DNA of 64,000 nucleotides from Bacillus sp. F19. Its GTDB lineage: Bacteria; Bacillota; Bacilli; Bacillales; Bacillaceae. A program made the position numbers and the translations under genes. Below, piece after piece: positions 1-7,533 of the stretch. The stretch lies in NCBI GenBank assembly GCA_023823795.1, contig CP085710.1, forward strand, positions 1,886,001 to 1,950,000. Direction: 5' to 3'. Positions within the stretch are counted from its first letter, which is position 1. Each line of letters opens with the position of its first letter. The notes under the pieces were generated by a model that ran no database searches, was not told where the DNA came from, and saw only the letters and a program-made list of their open reading frames with translations.

Positions 1-95
1 TGTAAAGGGCAAAAAGTAAAGCTTCAATTTGTTTTAATAAGGAATAAAGTTATGTTAAAATTTGTTTATAGTATGATGGCTGGAGGAACGTACAT

Positions 96-758
96 ATGAA
101 AAAGGATTTTGCAGTTATTGGACTTGGGCGTTTTGGAGGCAGTATTTGCCGTGAGCTGAGCGAAGAGGGCATGGAAGTAATGGCCATCGATATGGATGAA
201 GATAGAGTGAATGAGTATGCCAATATTGCTTCCCATGCTGTTGTCGGAGATTCAACTGACGAAGCTGTTTTAAAAAGCCTGGGCATCCGCAACTTCGATC
301 ACGTCATCGTGGCAATTGGCGATAATATTCAGTCAAGTATTTTAACAACACTGATGCTGAAAGAGCTAGGCGTTAAATTTATTACTGTAAAAGCGCAAAA
401 CGATTATCATGAGAAAATTTTAAGGAAAATTGGAGCTGATCAAATCGTTCATCCAGAGAGAGATATGGGCCGAAGAATTGCTCATAATCTGATCTCCAAT
501 AACGTTCTTGATTACCTTGAACTTTCCGACGAACACAGTATTGTAGAGATTGCCGTAAATAATAAACTGTCAGGAAATACATTAATCGACCTTGATATTC
601 GCGCTAAATACGGAATTAACATAGTTGCCATAAAAAGAGGCAAAGAAATATTTGTTACTCCACAGGCTGATGAAGTGATTCAAAAAGACGATATTTTAAT
701 TGTTATTGGTGCAGATACAGATATCGACAGATTTGAAAAAAGGGTTTTAGAAGCTTAA
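96..758 (+). CDS. ktrC: Ktr potassium uptake system regulatory subunit KtrC (RCK protein)
   Basis: Cytoplasmic gating subunit that assembles as a ring on a KtrD-type membrane channel and controls K+ uptake. The 220 residues fit the family. An N-terminal RCK_N Rossmann domain carries the nucleotide motif GLGRFG at residues 9-14, followed by an acidic strand end (AIDMDED). A C-terminal RCK_C domain from about residue 135 is where family members bind c-di-AMP. The start is set by GGAGG at 82-86. No channel gene lies beside it, as for the unlinked ktrC/ktrD of B. subtilis. A terminator follows directly. Confidence 0.93.
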   Translation: MKKDFAVIGLGRFGGSICRELSEEGMEVMAIDMDEDRVNEYANIASHAVVGDSTDEAVLKSLGIRNFDHVIVAIGDNIQSSILTTLMLKELGVKFITVKAQNDYHEKILRKIGADQIVHPERDMGRRIAHNLISNNVLDYLELSDEHSIVEIAVNNKLSGNTLIDLDIRAKYGINIVAIKRGKEIFVTPQADEVIQKDDILIVIGADTDIDRFEKRVLEA

Positions 759-763
759 TCGGG

Positions 764-789
764 AAAAGACACTTGAAGGTGTCTTTTTT
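764..789 (+). terminator. ktrC intrinsic terminator
   Basis: AAAAGACAC and GTGTCTTTT form a hairpin with a short loop, followed by a T-run. It separates ktrC from the toxin gene downstream. Confidence 0.85.
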
Positions 790-802
790 GTTTTTTGCAA
801 TA

Positions 803-814
803 GAACGTTTGTTC
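803..814 (+). promoter_or_regulatory. LexA (DinR) box upstream of the toxin gene
   Basis: GAAC-GTTT-GTTC has the GAAC-N4-GTTC core of Gram-positive LexA operators, with A and T as symmetric flanks. It occupies the -35 area of the promoter whose -10 is at 829-834, so bound LexA would block RNA polymerase. No other full match was seen in the window. This implies SOS control of the downstream toxin, which is an inference from position. Confidence 0.65.
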
Positions 815-825
815 TTTGTAGATTG

Positions 826-834
826 TGGTATAAT
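826..834 (+). promoter_or_regulatory. Toxin promoter, extended -10
   Basis: TGTGG directly before a perfect TATAAT (829-834) makes a TRTGN extended -10 element. The -35 region is poor and is covered by the LexA box. Transcription would start near 841 and leave a leader of about 80 nt before the toxin start. Confidence 0.75.
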
Positions 835-880
835 GGAAGATGTATACATTCGTGAACATATGGGTGGTCGGCTAGCCCCT

Positions 881-913
881 GTCTCTTTTCTTTGTGAAGC
901 AAGGAAAGGGGGT
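881..913 (+). promoter_or_regulatory. Hairpin burying the toxin Shine-Dalgarno
   Basis: Bases 881-894 can pair with 900-913 around a five-base loop (895-899), allowing G-U pairs. The downstream arm contains most of the very strong ribosome site AAAGGGGGTGAT (905-916). Hiding the ribosome site in a stem is a known way of restraining type I toxin translation. The pairing is drawn by eye. Confidence 0.55.
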
Positions 914-922
914 GATGCCCGG

Positions 923-1006
923 GTGACAGTATATGAGAGCTTAACATTTGCTATTTCATTTGCTACGCTTATCATTTCAGTTCTGTCGTTTGACCAGAAA
1001 AAATAG
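923..1006 (+). CDS. Holin-like type I toxin peptide (27 aa)
   Basis: A GTG start at 923 sits behind the near-perfect ribosome site AAAGGGGGTGAT and gives a 27-residue peptide beginning MTVYESL, with a hydrophobic stretch (about residues 8-22) and the charged tail SFDQKK. This is the form of the putative holin-like toxin peptides common in Bacilli, which belong to antisense-RNA (type I) toxin-antitoxin loci such as bsrG/SR4 and are expected to act in the membrane. The gene has a LexA box, a structured leader and a convergent antisense RNA. A longer reading frame from 773 runs through the terminator and is not credible. Confidence 0.8.
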   Translation: MTVYESLTFAISFATLIISVLSFDQKK

Positions 1007-1046
1007 ACCTCCCAGCTTTGTCGATTGCGGGTGAGGTCTATTTTTT
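998..1046. terminator. Bidirectional terminator shared by toxin mRNA and antitoxin RNA
   Basis: AAAAAATAGACCTC (998-1011) and GAGGTCTATTTTTT (1033-1046) are perfectly complementary, giving a T-run on either strand. The toxin stop codon lies inside the left arm. Confidence 0.85.
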
Positions 1047-1095
1047 AATTGATTGATAAAAATGGCCGACCCCGAGCGTGGGACCGAATGTATGC

Positions 1096-1131
1096 ATGGC
1101 CGTAAGTGTTGCTGCACTTGCGGTCATTTTT
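1096..1131 (+). terminator. Second terminator of the toxin transcript
   Basis: A 13-bp stem (1096-1108 with 1115-1127, some G-U pairs) is followed by TTTTT. It stands in tandem with the bidirectional terminator. Its complement in the antisense RNA forms the same hairpin, suitable for loop-loop recognition. Confidence 0.65.
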
Positions 1132-1152
1132 ATGTTATTCAACTTTATGTGT

Positions 1153-1163
1153 ATCATACCACA
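1153..1163 (-). promoter_or_regulatory. Antitoxin RNA promoter, extended -10
   Basis: On the minus strand TGTGG precedes TATGAT, the same TRTGN extended -10 design as the toxin promoter. The predicted start is near 1146. Confidence 0.6.
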
Positions 1164-1196
1164 GAATAAATAATTATAAAACGAAAACAAAAACCG

Positions 1197-1225
1197 TTGA
1201 CTGCCGGTCAATTTACCATTACTAT
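1197..1225 (+). promoter_or_regulatory. adeC promoter
   Basis: TTGACT (1197-1202), a 17-bp spacer and TACTAT (1220-1225). It starts transcription just ahead of the riboswitch aptamer and diverges from the antitoxin promoter. Confidence 0.65.
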
Positions 1226-1242
1226 ATGTTACTAAATACTTA

Positions 1243-1327
1243 TATTCATGAACTCGTATAATATTGGAGATATGGTCCAAAAGTTTCTACCGAACTGCCG
1301 TAAAAAGTTTGACTACGGGGAATGAAT
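1243..1327 (+). ncRNA. Purine riboswitch aptamer, guanine/hypoxanthine class
   Basis: The three-way junction of purine riboswitches is visible. P1 pairs TATTCAT with ATGAATA and CTCGT with ACGGG. J1/2 reads ATAAT, P2 pairs TTGGA with TCCAA around loop GATATGG, J2/3 reads AGTTTCTACC, and P3 carries loop GCCGTAA. J3/1 reads GACTAC, with C at the specificity position (position 74 in xpt numbering), which marks guanine-type aptamers; adenine aptamers have U. Hypoxanthine, the product of the downstream adenine deaminase, is a ligand of this class. Confidence 0.88.
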
Positions 1328-1357
1328 AAAAAAGGCATTATTCCATTGCCTTTATTT
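1328..1357 (+). terminator. Riboswitch-controlled terminator (expression platform)
   Basis: AAAGGCA and TGCCTTT pair and are followed by TTTATTT. The P1 3' strand can instead pair with TTATTC in the terminator loop, which gives a mutually exclusive antiterminator. Ligand binding would therefore favour termination before adeC. Confidence 0.65.
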
Positions 1358-1391
1358 ATCTCACTCCTCCATAACAGCGAGGGGTTTTTTT

Positions 1392-3119
1392 ATGAAAAAA
1401 AATGAATTCATTCAATCAATAGAAGCAAGTACAAAAAGAAAAAAAGCCGATATCGTTTTTAAAAATGCTCAGATTGTCGATGTGTTTAATTCGGAGATTA
1501 TAAGCGGCGACGTAGCCGTCACAAATGGAAGAATTGTAGGTATAGGCGATTATGAAGGCAAGGAGGAAATTGATGTAAGCGGGAAGTATCTTTGTCCCGG
1601 ATTAATTGATGGTCATGTTCATATTGAATCGTCAATGGTACCGCCGCATGAATTTGCCAAAGTGGTGCTTCCTCATGGTGTAACAACGGTCATTGCAGAT
1701 CCTCACGAAATTGCGAATGTTTCCGGGGTAAAAGGGATTCAATATATGCTGGACAGTTCAGAAGGCATTTTGCTTGATGTATTTGTCATGCTGCCGTCCA
1801 GTGTGCCTGCAACAAGCTTTGAACATGCAGGAGCAAGGCTGGAAGCTTGTGATTTAGAACCCCTTTTTGACCATGAACGAGTCATTGGGCTTGCAGAAGT
1901 CATGGATTATGTTGCTGTTCAAACAGCTTCTGACAGCATGCTGAATAAACTTGAAATGACTTCACGGCACTCGCGCCTGATTGATGGACATATGGCTGGC
2001 CTTTCTGCAGATATGATCAATGTCTATCGCTCTGCGGGGATAATGACAGATCATGAGGTGACGAATGCGGCAGAGGCGAAGGAGAGAGTGCAGCGGGGCA
2101 TGTATGTGTTAATCAGACAGGGCTCCGTGGCAAAAGATCTTCCGAATGTAATAGGAGCTGTCAATGAACGTAATTCCGGACGGTTTTTATTCTGCACGGA
2201 TGATAAGCATTTGGATGATCTAGCAGCAGAAGGCAGCATCGATCATAATATTAGACTTGCTGTGCAGCATGGGGTTGATCCTATTACAGCTATACAAATG
2301 GCTACATTAAATGCGGCAGAATGCTATGAACTTAAGAATAAAGGGGCTGTGGCGCCTGGGTATGAAGCCGACCTGCTGATTCTAAACAGTCTCAGCGATT
2401 TTCAGATTGAGCAAGTTTATAAAGCTGGGAAATTAGCAGCACATGAGGGTGTGATAAAAACGGATGATCTGAGAACAGTGAAAACACCTTCTGCATTATT
2501 AAATACAGTTCATCTGCATGATTTGCAGCTTTCAGATCTTGAACTCTCTATAACGAAAGATCAGCCGGTACCGATTATTGAAATCATTCCAAATCAGCTT
2601 GTTACAAGAAAAATATTCGAGCAAACAAGTGTCAGCGATGGTATTTTCCATCCTTCCACTGAGCTTGATCATTTAAAGCTAATCATGGCTGAGCGTCATA
2701 AGAATACGGGATTAGTCGGAAAAGGAATTGTGAAAGGCTTTCAGCTGAAAAGAGGGGCACTCGCAACTTCGATTTCGCACGATTCACATAACCTCATTGC
2801 TGCCGGTACGAATGATTCAGACTTGCAGCTTGCTGTCAAAGCACTGAAAACCAATGCAGGAGGATTAGCCGTTGTACAGGATGGAAACATTCTAGCACAG
2901 CTTCCGCTCTCAATCTCGGGTTTAATATCTGATCAGCCGTATGAAGAAGTGCTTCACGGCCTAAAATCGATACATGAAGCATTAGAAATGATAGGACTGC
3001 CTGGCACCTTTAATCCATTCTTAACGTTATCTTTTCTTGGGCTTCCTGTCATTCCGGAATTAAAAATAACGTGTCAGGGAATCTTTGATGCCAATTCTTT
3101 TACACATTTAGAGTATTAA
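1392..3119 (+). CDS. adeC: Adenine deaminase
   Basis: Converts adenine to hypoxanthine and ammonia in purine salvage (EC 3.5.4.2); cytoplasmic metalloenzyme of the amidohydrolase superfamily. At 575 residues it has the usual AdeC length. The metal motif HVHIESS starts at His75, and DPHEIANVSG follows near residue 111. A C-terminal domain with SHDSHNL is typical of the family. Expression appears to be set by the guanine-type riboswitch and terminator in the 150-nt leader. A terminator follows the stop. Confidence 0.95.
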   Translation: MKKNEFIQSIEASTKRKKADIVFKNAQIVDVFNSEIISGDVAVTNGRIVGIGDYEGKEEIDVSGKYLCPGLIDGHVHIESSMVPPHEFAKVVLPHGVTTVIADPHEIANVSGVKGIQYMLDSSEGILLDVFVMLPSSVPATSFEHAGARLEACDLEPLFDHERVIGLAEVMDYVAVQTASDSMLNKLEMTSRHSRLIDGHMAGLSADMINVYRSAGIMTDHEVTNAAEAKERVQRGMYVLIRQGSVAKDLPNVIGAVNERNSGRFLFCTDDKHLDDLAAEGSIDHNIRLAVQHGVDPITAIQMATLNAAECYELKNKGAVAPGYEADLLILNSLSDFQIEQVYKAGKLAAHEGVIKTDDLRTVKTPSALLNTVHLHDLQLSDLELSITKDQPVPIIEIIPNQLVTRKIFEQTSVSDGIFHPSTELDHLKLIMAERHKNTGLVGKGIVKGFQLKRGALATSISHDSHNLIAAGTNDSDLQLAVKALKTNAGGLAVVQDGNILAQLPLSISGLISDQPYEEVLHGLKSIHEALEMIGLPGTFNPFLTLSFLGLPVIPELKITCQGIFDANSFTHLEY

Positions 3120-3124
3120 CCACG

Positions 3125-3156
3125 AACAACCGGTCTCGAAGTGAGGCCGGCTGTTT
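3125..3156 (+). terminator. adeC terminator
   Basis: AACAACCGGTCTC pairs with GAGGCCGGCTGTT (one G-U), followed by a short T-run. Confidence 0.75.
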
Positions 3157-3198
3157 AAATTTATGTATGATCGCCAGGGAGCTTCGTGCGAATAAATA

Positions 3199-3348
3199 TT
3201 ATTGCTCTAATGGAAATTGCTTCATTTGCTTGCCGTCTAATTGAAGGAGAGTCACTACTTTTTTTGTGGCAGGGCTGATCAGATCTGCTTTAACTCCTTT
3301 ATCCTTTAGACGCTGTACGAATTTTTCAAGAGAGGACGGCTTTTTCAT
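3199..3348 (-). CDS. Small basic protein of unknown function (49 aa)
   Basis: ATG at 3348 follows AAAGGTAG at a workable distance and opens a 49-codon frame, MKKPSSLEKFVQ to KQFPLEQ, rich in lysine and glutamine with no membrane segment. I do not recognise the family. It has its own well-formed promoter (TTGAAG-N17-TATAAT on the minus strand) with a palindromic operator at the start site, which supports it as a real regulated gene. It lies convergent to adeC and just downstream of the rnjA terminator. Confidence 0.6.
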   Translation of the reverse strand: MKKPSSLEKFVQRLKDKGVKADLISPATKKVVTLLQLDGKQMKQFPLEQ

Positions 3349-3383
3349 AGTTAGGCACTACCTTTCTTTCGTCTTAAAATTTG

Positions 3384-3433
3384 ACTGAACGGTCAGTTCA
3401 GTTTATTATACAGCATATTTTCTGATTCTTCAA
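3384..3433 (-). promoter_or_regulatory. Promoter with TetR-type operator for the 49-aa gene
   Basis: On the minus strand TTGAAG (3433-3428), 17 bp and TATAAT (3410-3405). Immediately downstream lies the palindrome ACTGAAC-GGTCA-GTTCAGT (3384-3402), which would overlap the start site. Its size and TGAC/GTCA core are like TetR-family operators; the regulator is unknown. Confidence 0.65.
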
Positions 3434-3470
3434 TATGATGGAGAATACTTGAAGACAGATCTTTTGATAC

Positions 3471-3495
3471 AAAAAAACTGCCGGATTTCCGGCAG
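3471..3495 (-). terminator. rnjA terminator
   Basis: On the minus strand CTGCCGG and CCGGCAG pair around AAAT and run into TTTTTTT. Confidence 0.9.
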
Positions 3496-3504
3496 CTCTG
3501 CTGA

Positions 3505-5172
3505 TTAAACCTCCATGATGATAGGTAAAATCATCGGGCGGCGTTTTGTTTTTTCGTATAGGAATGGTGCAAGTGTATCTGTAATTTCATTTTTAATTTC
3601 AGACCACTGGCTTGTGCGGCGTTCCATCACTTTATTTAAATGCTTAGTAATCAGCACTTGAGCATCATTAATAAGATCACCTGATTCTCTCATGTAGACG
3701 AATCCGCGTGAGATGATGTCAGGACCGGCAGAAATTTTAAATTCCTTCATATTAATGCTGACAACGACAATAACTAGTCCTTCTTCCGAAAGAATGCGGC
3801 GGTCACGAAGTACGATGTTTCCGATATCGCCAATTCCGCTCCCGTCAATATAGACAGAGCCAGAAGGAATTTTGCCTGCTACAGATACTTCGCGGTCACT
3901 GAGTGCAAGAACTTCTCCATTATCCATGATAAAGCAGTTTTCTTCAGCAACACCACAGTCCTTGGCAAGTCTTGAATGCATAATCTGCATGCGGTACTCA
4001 CCATGAATTGGCATGAAGTATTCAGGCTTCATTAGTCGAAGCATCAGCTTTTGCTCTTCCTGGCCGCCATGGCCAGACGTATGAACATCGCTTAAAGAAC
4101 CATGAATGACTTCTGCGCCTGCACGGTAAAGCTGGTTGATTGTTCTGCTTACGCTGATTGTGTTTCCAGGGATCGGCGAAGAAGAAAATACAACCGTATC
4201 TCCAGGAATGATCTGAATTTGACGGTGTGTTCCATTTGCAATACGGGATAGAGCTGCCATAGGCTCGCCCTGGCTTCCAGTACATAAAATAGTTACTTTA
4301 TTAGCAGGCAGGCGGTTAATTTCATGTGGTTCAACAAATGTTTCTTTTGGACATTGAATGTATCCAAGATCTTGTCCGATTGCAATTGCTGATTCCATAC
4401 TGCGGCCAAATACAGCAATTTTACGATTATGCTGAACAGCTGCTTCAACGACTTGCTGAAGTCTGTGAATGTTTGATGCAAAAGTTGCGAAGATGACACG
4501 TCCATCAACTTTGCGGAAGATCTCCTGAATGCTCTCGCCGACACGGCGCTCAGACATCGTAAAGTGAGGAATTTCACTGTTAGTGCTGTCTGAAAGCAGA
4601 CATAAAACGCCTTCTTTGCCGATTTCAGCCATTTTTGTTAAGTTTGCAGGTTCGCCGACCGGTGTAAAATCAAACTTGAAATCTCCAGTATGTACGATAT
4701 TTCCAGGCGGTGTCTTTACAACGATTCCGTACGAATCCGGGATGCTGTGTGTTGTTCTGAAGAAGGTAACAGACGTCTTTCTGAATTTAATGATGTCATC
4801 TTCTTTAATTTCATATAATTTAGCCTGACGCAATAAACCATGCTCTTCAAGTTTGTTGCGGATTAAGCCGAGTGCAAGCTTGCCTCCGTAAATTGGCACA
4901 TTTACTTGCTTCAATAGATAAGGAATCCCGCCGATATGGTCTTCATGGCCATGTGTAATGAAAAGACCTTTAATCTTATCTTCATTTTTGACTAAATACG
5001 TGTAATCCGGAATCACGTAATCAATTCCAAGCAATTCCTCTTCAGGGAATTTAATGCCGGCATCTATCATAATAATTTCATCCTGGAATTGGACACCGTA
5101 CGTGTTCTTGCCGATTTCTCCGAGTCCACCAAGTGCGAATACCGCAACTTGATCATTTTTAACAAATTTCAT
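3505..5172 (-). CDS. rnjA: Ribonuclease J1
   Basis: 5'-to-3' exoribonuclease and endonuclease of mRNA turnover and rRNA maturation. The 555 residues equal the B. subtilis protein. A metallo-beta-lactamase domain carries HGHEDH at residues 74-79, with a beta-CASP insert ([19 protein letters not shown]) and a C-terminal domain ending [11 protein letters not shown] start at ATG 5172, giving MKFVKNDQ, rather than an upstream TTG; GGAG in the end of rpoY serves as ribosome site. It lies 5 nt after rpoY and shares its promoter. Confidence 0.96.
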   Translation of the reverse strand: MKFVKNDQVAVFALGGLGEIGKNTYGVQFQDEIIMIDAGIKFPEEELLGIDYVIPDYTYLVKNEDKIKGLFITHGHEDHIGGIPYLLKQVNVPIYGGKLALGLIRNKLEEHGLLRQAKLYEIKEDDIIKFRKTSVTFFRTTHSIPDSYGIVVKTPPGNIVHTGDFKFDFTPVGEPANLTKMAEIGKEGVLCLLSDSTNSEIPHFTMSERRVGESIQEIFRKVDGRVIFATFASNIHRLQQVVEAAVQHNRKIAVFGRSMESAIAIGQDLGYIQCPKETFVEPHEINRLPANKVTILCTGSQGEPMAALSRIANGTHRQIQIIPGDTVVFSSSPIPGNTISVSRTINQLYRAGAEVIHGSLSDVHTSGHGGQEEQKLMLRLMKPEYFMPIHGEYRMQIMHSRLAKDCGVAEENCFIMDNGEVLALSDREVSVAGKIPSGSVYIDGSGIGDIGNIVLRDRRILSEEGLVIVVVSINMKEFKISAGPDIISRGFVYMRESGDLINDAQVLITKHLNKVMERRTSQWSEIKNEITDTLAPFLYEKTKRRPMILPIIMEV

Positions 5173-5177
5173 AAAAA

Positions 5178-5387
5178 TCAAATCTCCAATACTTTAAAGT
5201 TTTCGTTTTGTTTTTCATATTCAAGAAAAGCACCTTCTACTGATTGAATAAATTCAATGTTATAAAAGCGGTCTTTTAGTTTATTTCTTGCGTCACCTTC
5301 TGTTTTAGCTTCAACAAAAAGTGTTTTTGTTTTTTCGCGGACAGGAACCTGATTTAATTTCTCCTGATAATAAACTTTATATAGCAT
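5178..5387 (-). CDS. rpoY: RNA polymerase epsilon subunit
   Basis: Small accessory subunit of Firmicute RNA polymerase, formerly YkzG. The 69 residues from ATG 5387 match the family length, with the signatures [14 protein letters not shown] and [23 protein letters not shown] lies 10 nt upstream of this ATG and only 4 nt from an in-frame TTG at 5393, so the ATG is preferred. It is the first gene of a two-gene operon with rnjA. Confidence 0.93.
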   Translation of the reverse strand: MLYKVYYQEKLNQVPVREKTKTLFVEAKTEGDARNKLKDRFYNIEFIQSVEGAFLEYEKQNENFKVLEI

Positions 5388-5432
5388 TGCCAAATCTCTC
5401 CTTAACTGCCGTATGTTAGACTAACTTGTTCT

Positions 5433-5461
5433 ATTATATGCGATAATCGTCCCTAAGCCAA
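5433..5461 (-). promoter_or_regulatory. rpoY-rnjA promoter
   Basis: Minus strand TTGGCT (5461-5456), 17-bp spacer, perfect TATAAT (5438-5433). Confidence 0.75.
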
Positions 5462-5492
5462 CCCTCATGAGCTCTAGGCCCATTTCAATTAG

Positions 5493-5525
5493 AAAAAAAA
5501 CCCTCTGCATCTAGAAAGGGTTTTT
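5493..5525. terminator. Terminator of the 23-aa gene
   Basis: AAAACCCT (5497-5504) pairs with AGGGTTTT (5517-5524). The minus-strand reading ends in eight T, so it suits the small gene at 5527-5598; the plus reading also has a T-run. Confidence 0.7.
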
Positions 5526-5526
5526 G

Positions 5527-5598
5527 TTAAGCCATTGTTTTTCTGCCAAGAATACTATTCCATTGAGATCTTAATCTGCGCCGCAATCTTTTCATCAT
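5527..5598 (-). CDS. Candidate 23-aa basic peptide
   Basis: ATG 5598 (a second ATG follows at 5595) lies 10 nt after AAGGAG and opens 23 codons: MMKRLRRRLRS then QWNSILGRKTMA. It stops directly before a minus-strand terminator. Seven arginines or lysines in the first half make it very basic. The gene-sized package of ribosome site, frame and terminator in an otherwise empty gap argues for expression. I do not recognise the family. The region 5599-5755 upstream shows nothing else I can support. Confidence 0.45.
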   Translation of the reverse strand: MMKRLRRRLRSQWNSILGRKTMA

Positions 5599-5755
5599 AT
5601 CTGTCTCACTCCTTATCTTGTCCAATTCGATGTCTGCCGAGCCTTCGTGAATCTGCCAGACTTAGTATATGTGATATAGAGCAAAGTTAACATGGGTATT
5701 TGTGGAAAAGGTTTTGTGTTTTATGATTAAATAAGAAGAGATTAAAGAATTTCGG

Positions 5756-5784
5756 TTGAGAAGCTAAATTTTTTCCTTTATTAT
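5756..5784 (+). promoter_or_regulatory. ykrA promoter
   Basis: TTGAGA (5756-5761), 17-bp spacer, TATTAT (5779-5784). Confidence 0.65.
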
Positions 5785-5831
5785 GGGTCTAGTTATGGTT
5801 GATTAATTCAGGACAGGTTAGGAGACGTTTT

Positions 5832-6602
5832 ATGAATGGAAAAGTAATATTTTTTGATATTGACGGAACTTTATTAAATCACGATAAAGAAATACCGGAC
5901 TCCACACGGGCAGCCATCGAAGAGTTAAAAAAAGAGGGTCATCATGTTGCCATCGCGACAGGCAGGGCTCCTTTCATGTTTGAGGATCTTAGAAAAGAAC
6001 TTGGAATCGATTCCTTCGTCAGTTTTAATGGCCAGTTTGTAGTTTTTGAAGGAAATGTCATTTATAAAAATCCTCTTAATACAGAAAGACTTGAAGAATT
6101 ATATGAATTTGCACGCACGTCAAATCACCCGTTAGTTTTTATGAGTGATGACACTATGATGTCAACAGAAACGGATCATCCCTATATACACGAGAGTATG
6201 GGCAGCCTGAAGTTTATGCATCCGGAGCGGGATCCTGACTTTTACCGCCATCACGAAGTTTATCAAACGCTGCTTTTTTGTAAAGAGGGCGAAGAAGAAA
6301 ACTATAAAAAATATGAAGACTTCCATATCATCCGCTGGCATGGGCTTGCTACCGATATCCTTCCTTTTGGAGGTTCTAAGGCTGAAGGCATTAAAAAGCT
6401 GATGGAACGCCTGGAGATTGAGAAGAAAGATGTTTATGCATTCGGTGATGGATTGAATGATCTTGAAATGATTAAATATGCTGGTACAGGCGTAGCGATG
6501 GGGAATGCAGTGCCTGAACTGAAGGAGCTTGCAGATGAAGTGACATCAGATGTAAACCAGGACGGCATCCTTAATGGGCTGAAAAAAGTGGGACTGCTTT
6601 AG
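5832..6602 (+). CDS. ykrA: HAD superfamily (Cof-type) phosphatase YkrA
   Basis: Predicted cytoplasmic Mg2+-dependent phosphatase acting on small phosphorylated metabolites; the substrate is unknown. The 256 residues begin with the HAD motif DIDGT (catalytic Asp9, Asp11). A Cof-type C2 cap follows, and motif IV GDGLNDLEM lies near residue 200. The start at ATG 5832 follows AGGAGACG; an in-frame ATG 33 nt upstream lacks a ribosome site. The position between rpoY and def matches B. subtilis ykrA. Confidence 0.88.
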   Translation: MNGKVIFFDIDGTLLNHDKEIPDSTRAAIEELKKEGHHVAIATGRAPFMFEDLRKELGIDSFVSFNGQFVVFEGNVIYKNPLNTERLEELYEFARTSNHPLVFMSDDTMMSTETDHPYIHESMGSLKFMHPERDPDFYRHHEVYQTLLFCKEGEEENYKKYEDFHIIRWHGLATDILPFGGSKAEGIKKLMERLEIEKKDVYAFGDGLNDLEMIKYAGTGVAMGNAVPELKELADEVTSDVNQDGILNGLKKVGLL

Positions 6603-6667
6603 AAAAGCATAAGTTTATTGGTCTGCAATTAAAATAAGTAACAAGAATTAATCTTTCTTATGCCTAT

Positions 6668-6701
6668 AAAAAACCTGTCTGCTTTAGCAGACAGGTTTTT
6701 T
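6668..6701. terminator. Bidirectional terminator between ykrA and def
   Basis: AAAAAACCTGTCTGC and GCAGACAGGTTTTTT pair perfectly around TTTA. It serves both convergent genes. Confidence 0.92.
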
Positions 6702-7254
6702 AGCGCTCAATGGCAATGGCATCTTCGGGTTCTTGCATAGGATCTTTTTCATTCATATGATCATAAAACATGACTCCATTAAGATGGTCTATTTCATGCT
6801 GAAATACAATAGAAAGCATGCCGCGGAGTCTTAAGTCGAGTTCTTCTCCCTCAAGCGAAACCGCTTTGACGCGAATTCTTGCATAGCGGGGCACATATCC
6901 CGGTACAGGGCGATCAACTGACAGACAGCCTTCACCGCTTGTTAAGTAGCTTTTTTCAACGGAATGGCTGATAATTTTTGGATTAAATAAAGCGTAGCTG
7001 TGCAGTGTTCCTTTTTCATCTGTCAGCCGAATGGCAATCATCCGTTTTGAAACGTTTATTTGCGGTGCAGCAAGTCCTATACCAGGTCTTAAGCCGTACT
7101 TTTCGATCATTTCAGGATTTTGACTGTTTGAAACATATTCAAGCAAATCCTGCAATGTTTTTTTGTCTTCATCAGAAGGCGGCATTGCAACTTTTTCTGC
7201 CACTTTGCGAAGTGCCGGATGGCCTTCCCTGATAATATCATCCATTGTAATCAT
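6700..7254 (-). CDS. def: Peptide deformylase
   Basis: Removes the formyl group from the N-terminal methionine of new proteins; a metal hydrolase working at the ribosome. All three motifs are present: GIGLAAPQ (58-65), EGCLS with Cys110, and HEIDH with His153 and His157. The 184-residue length and the insert between motifs 1 and 2 mark a type 2 Gram-positive deformylase (YkrB/DefB of B. subtilis). It converges on ykrA through the shared terminator. Confidence 0.95.
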   Translation of the reverse strand: MITMDDIIREGHPALRKVAEKVAMPPSDEDKKTLQDLLEYVSNSQNPEMIEKYGLRPGIGLAAPQINVSKRMIAIRLTDEKGTLHSYALFNPKIISHSVEKSYLTSGEGCLSVDRPVPGYVPRYARIRVKAVSLEGEELDLRLRGMLSIVFQHEIDHLNGVMFYDHMNEKDPMQEPEDAIAIER

Positions 7255-7407
7255 GGGGACTCACACTCCATTTCTTGCTAAATCATCTATATAAGTATAA
7301 TGGAATTCCTTTAAAACGAAAAGTATTGCTTGTCCATACAGGATAAGCGTCATCAATTATGCGGCTTGCCCACATAAAATGTGGGCATCTTCGGCCGCAA
7401 TCATCCA

Positions 7408-7533
7408 TTAGTAGTGTCCTACGAAAGCTGCACCAACGATAATTAATAGAATAAACAATACTACAATTAAAGCGAAAGTGCGTCCGCAACCACCCGCGTG
7501 GCCGTAACCGTATCCAGGATAACATCCGTACAT
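7408..7533 (-). CDS. YjcZ-family tiny transmembrane protein (41 aa)
   Basis: ATG 7533 follows AAAGGAGG. The 41 residues start with a Gly/Tyr-rich segment ([17 protein letters not shown]) and continue into one hydrophobic helix, [18 protein letters not shown], ending VGHY. This is the signature of the tiny transmembrane YjcZ/YczO family, several of which are expressed during sporulation in Bacillus. The product should sit in the membrane by its single helix. The molecular function is unknown. It follows no operon partner. Confidence 0.85.
   Translation of the reverse strand: MYGCYPGYGYGHAGGCGRTFALIVVLFILLIIVGAAFVGHY

Larger units (their letters stand above)
998..1146 (-). ncRNA. Predicted antisense antitoxin RNA
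   Basis: A minus-strand extended -10 promoter (1153-1163) fires towards the toxin gene, and the shared terminator at 998-1046 would stop the transcript. The predicted RNA is about 150 nt and fully complementary to the toxin mRNA 3' end, including the hairpin at 1096-1131 if that part is transcribed. This 3'-overlap layout matches bsrG/SR4-type loci. The RNA is inferred from promoter and terminator and has no coding capacity. Confidence 0.6.

Noticed and set aside
854-865. Second LexA-like site GAAC-ATAT-GGGT after the toxin promoter
   Set aside because: Only one half fits; the other half GGGT differs from GTTC at two of four bases. Too degenerate to call.
773-1006. 77-aa frame over the ktrC terminator and toxin gene
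   Set aside because: Its start lies inside a terminator and only its last 27 codons have a ribosome site and family match.
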